Shown: piece after piece, positions 1 to 4,344 of the stretch
Layout of the letters: each line of letters opens with the position of its first letter
Position numbering within the stretch: position 1 is the first letter of the stretch
Source: an uncultured Bacilli bacterium
GTDB taxonomy: Bacteria; Bacillota_I; Bacilli_A; RF39; UBA660
Assembly (NCBI GenBank): GCA_934162125.1
Contig: CAKPHU010000010.1
Coordinates: forward strand, 1 to 11,441
Length of the DNA: 11,441 nucleotides
Direction: 5' to 3'
Notes under the pieces: generated by a model
Seen by the model: the letters and a program-made list of their open reading frames with translations, nothing else
Databases searched by the model: none
Told to the model about the DNA's origin: nothing
Position numbers and translations under genes: made by a program

Positions 1-19
1 TTGTTTTAAAATTAAGCAT
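1..19 (-). CDS. Possible 5' end of a gene leaving the window leftwards
   Basis: On the minus strand an ATG at 19..17 opens the reading frame M-L-N-F-K-T, which then leaves the window. It is preceded by a strong Shine-Dalgarno sequence AAGGAGG at 36..30, ten bases upstream. Only six codons are visible, so the product cannot be named. The case rests on the ribosome binding site and on the structured leader that encloses it (see 25-97). The rather long spacing, and the possibility of another start further left, keep confidence low. Confidence 0.35.
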
Positions 20-24
20 TAAAA

Positions 25-97
25 AATGTCCTCCTTCCTAGAAAGAGAACATCTATATATGTCTTCCAAGCTAACAGTGGGTTAGATTTTAGACATT
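25..97 (-). promoter_or_regulatory. Structured 5' leader RNA candidate that hides a ribosome binding site
   Basis: Read on the minus strand, AATGTC (97..92) pairs with GACATT (30..25) to close a domain with three internal hairpins. The first is CTAAC/GTTAG (85..81 with 75..71). The second is AGACAT/ATGTTCT with one bulge (64..59 with 52..46). The third is CTCTTTC/GAAGGAG (47..41 with 37..31), with a 3-base loop and one G-U pair. The third hairpin buries the Shine-Dalgarno AAGGAGG (36..30), and its left arm overlaps the second hairpin by two bases, so the two cannot both form fully. This is the layout expected of a translational control leader (riboswitch or ribosomal-protein leader type). I do not recognise a named family. 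No convincing promoter was found between it and the tRNA terminator. Confidence 0.4.
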
Positions 98-132
98 AAA
101 AAACTTACGACACCATAATAGGTTCGTAAGTT
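98..132 (-). terminator. Rho-independent terminator after tRNA-Gly
   Basis: On the minus strand AACTTACGA (132..124) pairs with TCGTAAGTT (110..102) around a 13-base loop, and the hairpin runs directly into a T tract (103..98). It lies ten bases after the tRNA CCA end, so it should end the tRNA transcript. Any transcript of the leader at 97..25 needs read-through or its own promoter. Confidence 0.75.
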
Positions 133-141
133 GTATTCAAT

Positions 142-215
142 TGGAGCGGATGATGGGAATCGAACCCACGTAGTCAGCTTGGAAGGCTGAGGTTCTACCA
201 TTAAACTACATCCGC
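142..215 (-). tRNA. tRNA-Gly, anticodon TCC, with encoded CCA
   Basis: The minus strand folds as a complete cloverleaf. The acceptor stem is GCGGATG/CATCCGC. The D loop contains TTTAATGGTA. The anticodon stem is TCAGC/GCTGA around the loop CTTCCAA, with anticodon TCC at 183..181. The T arm is GTGGG-TTCGATT-CCCAT, followed by a T discriminator base and a genome-encoded CCA (144..142). It reads GGA and, by wobble, other GGN codons. It has its own near-consensus promoter (282-309), a leader of about 60 bases containing a small hairpin (CTTAG/CTAAG, 254..234), and its own terminator, so it is a single-gene unit. Confidence 0.97.
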
Positions 216-281
216 ATAATATTTAAATCGAGCCTTAGCTTTCCGATAACTAAGTCCGACTAAATAAAGTAGACAATATCA

Positions 282-309
282 ATTATAACAGAAAAACATG
301 GTATGTCAA
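282..309 (-). promoter_or_regulatory. Promoter of tRNA-Gly
   Basis: On the minus strand TTGACA (309..304) and TATAAT (287..282) are both perfect sigma-70-type boxes, separated by 16 bases. Transcription would start near 275, about 60 bases before the tRNA. This is the best match to consensus in the window, as expected for a stable-RNA gene. Confidence 0.85.
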
Positions 310-324
310 CAACTTTTTTATAAT

Positions 325-353
325 TTGCCAGATTTTTTTAAATACTATATAAT
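325..353 (+). promoter_or_regulatory. Promoter of the HAD phosphatase gene
   Basis: TTGCCA (325-330) and TATAAT (348-353) lie 17 bases apart, just upstream of the AGGTGAG ribosome binding site at 359-365. It stands back to back with the tRNA promoter: the two -35 boxes are separated by only 15 bases. Confidence 0.75.
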
Positions 354-369
354 GATAATAGGTGAGAAT

Positions 370-1053
370 ATGAAAATTTTAGCAACAGATTTTGATAATA
401 CTTTATATGTCAAAAATGAAAATATATTTTTCAAAAATATCGAAATGTTAAGAAAATTTATTTCTAATAATAAAGTCTGCATTATAACTGGCCGAAGTTA
501 TCCAAATATTATGGAAGAAATCAATAAATACCAAATACCATATACTTATTTAATATGTCAAGATGGTGCCAAAATATTTTTAAATACTGGCGAATGTATA
601 AATACTATTGCCTTACCAACAGAAGAACTTATTAAAGTAGTAAAAATACTGGACACAAACCATATTAACTTTAACTATGATAATGGTTATGAAGAGTCAG
701 ACAATCCTGAAAAATGTGTCAAGATTACTATCAAATATCAAGATTACTCCAAGGCCAAAAAACTCGTTGACATCATCAAACAAAACACTACTACAAACTG
801 TTATCTAAGTAAAGAACATATCAATATAACAGCAGTTGATGCCAACAAGAAAAATGCCCTTTATTATCTTCTAAATAAATTCAACCTAAACAAAGAATCT
901 CTTTATGTGATAGGTGATGATATAAATGACTATGAAATGATCAAAACTTTTTCTGGTGCTATCATGAAAAATCATCATATAAATTTAGATAATTTATCTA
1001 AAGAGGAATTTACCAACTTATATGAATACATCGAAAAACTAATGCAAAATTAG
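370..1053 (+). CDS. Cof-type HAD-superfamily phosphatase
   Basis: This is a cytoplasmic HAD hydrolase of the Cof/YbiV kind (class IIB cap), which removes phosphate from small phosphorylated metabolites. The exact substrate cannot be read from sequence. All HAD motifs are visible. Motif I is DFDNT, with the nucleophile D7 and general acid D9. Motif II is ITGR, with T40. A motif III lysine lies in DANKKNAL, and motif IV is GDDINDYEM (182-190), which binds magnesium. The length, 227 residues, is somewhat short for the family (usually about 270), so the cap is small. An in-frame ATG at 298 lies upstream of the promoter, so it cannot be the start. The ATG at 370 follows AGGTGAG at a normal distance. 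The last codons form half of a terminator. Confidence 0.88.
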   Translation: MKILATDFDNTLYVKNENIFFKNIEMLRKFISNNKVCIITGRSYPNIMEEINKYQIPYTYLICQDGAKIFLNTGECINTIALPTEELIKVVKILDTNHINFNYDNGYEESDNPEKCVKITIKYQDYSKAKKLVDIIKQNTTTNCYLSKEHINITAVDANKKNALYYLLNKFNLNKESLYVIGDDINDYEMIKTFSGAIMKNHHINLDNLSKEEFTNLYEYIEKLMQN

Positions 1054-1061
1054 TTTTTTTT
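1034..1061 (+). terminator. Terminator overlapping the end of the HAD gene
   Basis: AAAAACTAA (1034-1042) pairs with TTAGTTTTT (1050-1058) around a 7-base loop, and the T tract continues to 1061. The TAG stop codon (1051-1053) lies inside the right arm, so coding and termination share sequence. Apart from two G-C pairs the stem is A-T. Confidence 0.7.
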
Positions 1062-1088
1062 ATCGTAATTTTATTTTTCTCATATATT
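1060..1088 (+). promoter_or_regulatory. Weak promoter candidate for the small hypothetical gene
   Basis: TTATCG (1060-1065) and TATATT (1083-1088) are 17 bases apart, between the preceding terminator and the ribosome binding site at 1094-1099. The -35 match is poor (3 of 6). It is proposed mainly because a terminator separates this gene from its left neighbour. Confidence 0.3.
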
Positions 1089-1104
1089 ACTATGGGTGAA
1101 TATA

Positions 1105-1314
1105 ATGACTAAAGATAAAATTATAAATAAAGTTGTTTTAAATTTAGCAGCTATTAGCGATACCTTGCTTGCAAGTATTGTTTTAACAAATAACTATCAT
1201 TTAAATCCTCAAACTATGATTCTTACTGCTTCTGCTTTGATGACCAACGGCTATTTCATCTCCAAAGCAAAACCATTTTCCTATAAAAAAACTCATCAAA
1301 AATCAACAAAATAA
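1105..1314 (+). CDS. Small hypothetical protein, probably membrane-associated
   Basis: This is a 69-residue protein that I do not recognise. It begins with a charged stretch (MTKDKIINK). Two moderately hydrophobic stretches follow, at about residues 9-27 and 35-53, and the tail is Lys/Ser/Thr-rich and basic. This looks like a short two-segment membrane hairpin with both ends inside, but hydrophobicity is only moderate, because each stretch carries polar Asn, Asp or Thr residues. The ATG at 1105 is preferred to the in-frame GTG at 1096, since GGGTGA (1094-1099) then serves as ribosome binding site at the right distance. It lies between two independent transcription units and contains no Trp or Cys. 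No clear terminator follows it. It could be a non-conserved ORF, but the ribosome binding site argues for translation. Confidence 0.55.
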   Translation: MTKDKIINKVVLNLAAISDTLLASIVLTNNYHLNPQTMILTASALMTNGYFISKAKPFSYKKTHQKSTK

Positions 1315-1344
1315 ATAAAATATCTAGTTTTTTTAATCACATTA

Positions 1345-1353
1345 TGATATAAT
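1345..1353 (+). promoter_or_regulatory. Extended -10 promoter of typA
   Basis: TGaTATAAT (1345-1353) is a full extended -10 element, about 34 bases before the typA ATG. There is no good -35 box 16-18 bases upstream (the sequence there is TAGTTT-like), so recognition would rely on the TGn motif. Confidence 0.6.
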
Positions 1354-1386
1354 GATGTGCGTTGTAAAAAAAGAGGTGTACTAATT

Positions 1387-3207
1387 ATGGAAAAAAGAAA
1401 TGTTGCAATCATTGCTCACGTTGACCATGGTAAAACAACTTTAGTAGATGAAATTTTAAAAACTTCAGGTATGTTTAGAGCAAATGAAGATGTTAGTAAT
1501 GTTTCAATGGATTCAAATGCATTGGAAAAAGAAAGAGGAATTACTATTTTAGCTAAAACAACAGCTCTTGACTATAAAGGTGTTCGTATAAATATTCTTG
1601 ATACTCCAGGACACGCTGACTTTGGTGGCGAAGTAGAAAGAATTATGAACATGGTTGATGGAGTTTTATTAGTTGTAGATGCTTATGAAGGTCCAATGCC
1701 TCAAACTAGATTCGTTTTAAAGAAAGCATTTGCTGCTGGCGTAAAACCTATCGTTATTATTAATAAAGTAGATAAACCATCTGCTAGATGTAAACAAGTA
1801 TTAGATGAAGTTCTAGATTTATTTATCGAACTTGGTGCTGATGATAATCAATTAGACTTTAAAGTATTATATTGTTCTGCAATTAATGGAACTTGTTCAA
1901 AAAGTGATGATATATCAACACAAACACCAGGATTCACAGAAGTACTTGATACTATCCTAGAAGAAATACCAGCTCCAACAGGTAGTGCCAATGAACCATT
2001 ACAATTCCAACCAGCATTATTAGATTATAATGAATATGTAGGAAGAATTGGAATTGGTAGAGTACATAACGGTAAAATAAAAACTGGTGAAGTAGTAACA
2101 TGCTGCCGCCTAGATGGAACAAACAAACAATTTAGAATTCAGAAATTATTTGGTTACTATGGATATAGTCGTATAGAAATAGAAGAAGCAGAAGCTGGAG
2201 ATATCGTAGCTGTTGCTGGACTTGCTGACATTTCAGTAGGAGAAACAATTTGTAACAATAACGAAATTTTACCATTACCACAATTACATATAGATGAGCC
2301 AACACTACAAATGACTTTTGGTACAAATTCATCTCCATTTGTTGGACGTGATGGTAAATTAGTAACTGCTAGAAAAATAGAAGAACGTCTTATTAAAGAA
2401 ACTCAAAAAGATGTAAGTCTAAGAGTTGAACCATATACTAATGAATCATTCTTAGTAAGTGGTCGTGGTGAATTACACTTAGGAATTTTAATCGAAAACA
2501 TGCGCCGTGAAGGATTTGAACTTGAAGTTAGTAAACCAAGAGTAATCATTAAAGAAATAGATGGACAAAAATATGAGCCATATGAAGAATTACAAATCGA
2601 AGTACCAGAAGACAGTGTTGGTTCTGTAATTGAAAGATTAGGTACTCGTGGTGGAAAAATGGAAAACATGTCTAACTTTGAAAATCAAGTTCGTCTATTA
2701 TATACAATCCCATCACGTGGCTTAATTGGTTTCTCAACAGAATTCATAACTCTAACAAAAGGTTATGGAATCATGAATCATACATTTAAAGAATACCTAC
2801 CATATGAAAATATTGAAGTAGGTGAAAGAAAACTAGGCGTACTTGTATCAGTTGATAGTGGAAACTCAACAGCATACTCAATTGGTAACCTAGAAGATCG
2901 TGGTGTAATGTTCATTGAACCAGGTACTGAAGTTTATGAAGGTATGATAGTAGGTGAATGTAATAGAGAAAACGATTTAGCTGTAAACGTAGTTAAAGGA
3001 AAACAATTAACTAATACCAGAGCAGCAGGATCAGACCATACAGTAGTTTTAAAACGTCCACGTCCTATTTCTCTAGAATATGCCCTTGACTATATCAATG
3101 CTGATGAATTAGTAGAAGTAACGCCAAACTTCTTAAGATTAAGAAAACGTATTTTAAATACAGAAGAAAGAAAAAAATTTGATGCTAAGAAACAAAAAAA
3201 TAGTTAG
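1387..3207 (+). CDS. typA: Ribosome-associated GTPase TypA/BipA
   Basis: TypA is an EF-G-like translational GTPase that binds the 70S ribosome at the elongation-factor site. It is linked to ribosome assembly, growth at low temperature and stress adaptation. The G motifs are complete: P-loop AHVDHGKT (10-17), switch I ERGIT (49-53), DTPGH (72-76) and NKVD (126-129), then the EF-G-like domains II, III and V and the TypA-specific C-terminal domain. The length of 606 residues equals the family norm (about 607-612). The start is ATG 1387 (MEKRNVAII), eight bases after AGAGGTG. An in-frame GTG at 1357 lies just after the -10 box and would add ten non-conserved residues. The gene has its own extended -10 promoter and its own terminator. 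The protein contains no tryptophan. Confidence 0.97.
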   Translation: MEKRNVAIIAHVDHGKTTLVDEILKTSGMFRANEDVSNVSMDSNALEKERGITILAKTTALDYKGVRINILDTPGHADFGGEVERIMNMVDGVLLVVDAYEGPMPQTRFVLKKAFAAGVKPIVIINKVDKPSARCKQVLDEVLDLFIELGADDNQLDFKVLYCSAINGTCSKSDDISTQTPGFTEVLDTILEEIPAPTGSANEPLQFQPALLDYNEYVGRIGIGRVHNGKIKTGEVVTCCRLDGTNKQFRIQKLFGYYGYSRIEIEEAEAGDIVAVAGLADISVGETICNNNEILPLPQLHIDEPTLQMTFGTNSSPFVGRDGKLVTARKIEERLIKETQKDVSLRVEPYTNESFLVSGRGELHLGILIENMRREGFELEVSKPRVIIKEIDGQKYEPYEELQIEVPEDSVGSVIERLGTRGGKMENMSNFENQVRLLYTIPSRGLIGFSTEFITLTKGYGIMNHTFKEYLPYENIEVGERKLGVLVSVDSGNSTAYSIGNLEDRGVMFIEPGTEVYEGMIVGECNRENDLAVNVVKGKQLTNTRAAGSDHTVVLKRPRPISLEYALDYINADELVEVTPNFLRLRKRILNTEERKKFDAKKQKNS

Positions 3208-3233
3208 TAAAACAAAATACTAACTATTTTTTT
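3195..3233 (+). terminator. Terminator of typA, overlapping its stop codon
   Basis: TAGTTAGTA (3201-3209) pairs perfectly with TACTAACTA (3218-3226) around an 8-base A-rich loop. The A tract before the left arm pairs with the T tract after the right arm (3227-3233), so the hairpin has flanking A and T runs and could work in both directions. The TAG stop (3205-3207) is inside the stem. Confidence 0.85.
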
Positions 3234-3262
3234 AATTTTTACTAGCATAATTAAACTCACTT

Positions 3263-3271
3263 TGCTATAAT
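3263..3271 (+). promoter_or_regulatory. Extended -10 promoter of the TTG-start membrane protein gene
   Basis: TGcTATAAT (3263-3271) lies 28 bases before the TTG start. Only a weak -35 candidate is seen around 3242-3248, so this is another extended -10 promoter. Confidence 0.6.
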
Positions 3272-3298
3272 TGATATATAAGATAGAGGTGAGCTGAA

Positions 3299-3940
3299 TT
3301 GACTAAGAGACAGCAAAAAAAATTAGAACGTGAAGAGCTTACAAAAACACAAGTATTAAATCTATTAGAATTAGAAAAAGTTGCAAAATATGAAAGACAA
3401 ACAAGCAAAAAGCCAGCTCTAATATTAGGAATCTTAGGAGTACTATTCCTTATATCTGGATTTGTCTATAATCCTTTAGTTGCAGCTATTAAAGATATAT
3501 ATCAAGAGGAGCCTTTAGTTGCTCATCGTGAAACAAAAGATAAAATTACTAATATAAAATGTACATATGATTATAAAGACCTAACCGCAAATGGTACTTC
3601 ACAACTAAACATAAACTTATCATTAGAAAATAATAGATTATTTAATTATGTTAAAACATTAAAAGTAAAACCAGTTACAGGTCAAGAAAGTATCTTGAAT
3701 GATATCAAAACTAAATACAAAGCTTTTGAAGTAAACAAAATAAAAGGCTATAACATCCTAACAGTTACAAAAGATAATAATTTAGAAACAGTAGTTATGA
3801 TCGACTTAGAACAATTAGATTTAACTACATTCCCAGAAGATTATCAAAAAGATCCAGTAACTAGAATTGAATTTTCTATAGGTGATAGTCTAGAAATAAT
3901 TCAAACTAAAGCCAAAGCTTTAGGATATGCATGCAAATAA
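3299..3940 (+). CDS. Single-pass membrane protein with extracytoplasmic domain
   Basis: This is a 213-residue protein of unknown function. Residues 1-38 are highly charged (Lys/Glu/Gln) and probably a cytoplasmic helix. Residues 39-58 (PALILGILGVLFLISGFVYN) form one transmembrane segment, with basic residues on the N-terminal side, so the remaining 155 residues should be outside. The outer part has alternating beta-like stretches and ends in a helix plus a lone Cys near the C terminus (GYACK). Its pattern faintly recalls YehR-type (DUF1307) lipoproteins: a repeated extended strand, then 'IDLEQLDL', then a terminal helix ending in a G-Y/F motif. There is no lipobox, and I would not assign it. 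The TTG at 3299 is chosen because AGAGGTGAG (3284-3292) stands directly upstream and no ATG occurs near the N terminus. It is a single-gene unit with its own promoter and terminator. Confidence 0.75.
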   Translation: MTKRQQKKLEREELTKTQVLNLLELEKVAKYERQTSKKPALILGILGVLFLISGFVYNPLVAAIKDIYQEEPLVAHRETKDKITNIKCTYDYKDLTANGTSQLNINLSLENNRLFNYVKTLKVKPVTGQESILNDIKTKYKAFEVNKIKGYNILTVTKDNNLETVVMIDLEQLDLTTFPEDYQKDPVTRIEFSIGDSLEIIQTKAKALGYACK

Positions 3941-3963
3941 ATCTGCTCTAGCAGATTTTTTTT
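3939..3963 (+). terminator. Terminator of the membrane protein gene
   Basis: AAATCTGC (3939-3946) pairs with GCAGATTT (3951-3958) around the tetraloop TCTA, followed by T to 3963. It faces the rpmB terminator from the opposite direction, five bases away. Confidence 0.88.
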
Positions 3964-3968
3964 GAAAT

Positions 3969-3995
3969 AAAAAAACTGCAATTATGCAGCTTTTT
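3969..3995 (-). terminator. Terminator of rpmB
   Basis: On the minus strand AAAAAGCTGCA (3995..3985) pairs with TGCAGTTTTTT (3980..3970) around the loop TAAT, with one G-U pair, ending in a T tract to 3969. The loop contains the TAA stop codon of rpmB (3984..3982). Confidence 0.8.
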
Positions 3996-4161
3996 GATTC
4001 TTTAATAAAGTTCTTTTTTCTTTAGTAGAAATTCTTTTCTTACTTCCGTCTTCACATCTAATAACTTGTAAGTTAATTTTTTGCATTGTTTTAGTAGCAT
4101 TTAAAGCATGAGATCTTTTATTCTTAACATTGCCTTTTCTATTTGATATATTAACTGCCAT
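3982..4161 (-). CDS. rpmB: 50S ribosomal protein L28
   Basis: L28 is a small basic protein of the large ribosomal subunit. The 59-residue product matches the family: a short N-terminal stretch ending in a Lys/Arg turn (NRKGNVKNKRSHALNATKT, equivalent to the usual GNNRSHAMNKTKR), then 'INLQVIRCEDGSKKRIS', which aligns with the usual 'PNLQKV...DGK.KKVWVS' stretch, and a basic tail. The N-terminal CxxC zinc pair of some L28 forms is absent, so this is the zinc-independent form. The start is ATG 4161, six bases from AAGGAGGG (4175..4168). An upstream extension to 4236 would cover the promoter and is rejected. The gene is convergent with its left neighbour and divergent from dnaE. Confidence 0.93.
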   Translation of the reverse strand: MAVNISNRKGNVKNKRSHALNATKTMQKINLQVIRCEDGSKKRISTKEKRTLLKNQKAA

Positions 4162-4198
4162 GACAATCCCTCCTTCGGCTTTTTCTTCTCGCTTTATA

Positions 4199-4227
4199 AC
4201 TTTATCATAAAAGAATACAAAAGTCAA
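4199..4227 (-). promoter_or_regulatory. Promoter of rpmB
   Basis: On the minus strand TTGACT (4227..4222) and TAAAGT (4204..4199) lie 17 bases apart, with TG one base before the -10 box. Transcription would start near 4192, leaving a leader of about 30 bases before the ATG. Confidence 0.65.
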
Positions 4228-4313
4228 ACAAAACAACGTTATATTTTGCTAAAACAAACTAGAACATAACCAGCTTCATTCAAATATTTTAATATAATAA
4301 TTATAAATATCTG

Positions 4314-4322
4314 TGTTAAAAT
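4314..4322 (+). promoter_or_regulatory. Possible extended -10 promoter of dnaE-lspA
   Basis: TGtTAAAAT (4314-4322) lies 22 bases before the dnaE ATG. A second candidate -10 box, TATAAT (4293-4298), is closer to consensus but lacks a TG and a good -35 box. Either could drive the operon. The region is very AT-rich, so chance matches are likely. Confidence 0.4.
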
Positions 4323-4344
4323 AAATATAAGAGGAGGTAATACT

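Noticed and set aside
298..369. N-terminal extension of the HAD protein from ATG 298
   Set aside because: It would start upstream of the -35/-10 boxes of its own promoter, and its 24 residues precede the normal family start MKILATDFDNT, which has its own ribosome binding site.
1286..1338. Terminator for the small hypothetical gene
   Set aside because: A T run at 1328-1334 exists, but the only pairing (AAAAACT with AGTTTTT) spans a loop of more than 30 bases, so it is not a convincing terminator.
2132..2669. Minus-strand open frames inside typA (2132-2338 and 2403-2669)
   Set aside because: They lie fully within a strongly conserved gene, have no ribosome binding site or promoter, and encode low-complexity or unconvincing sequence.
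4162..4236. Longer L28 starting at 4236
   Set aside because: The extension covers the rpmB promoter boxes; the family start MAV lies six bases after a perfect ribosome binding site.
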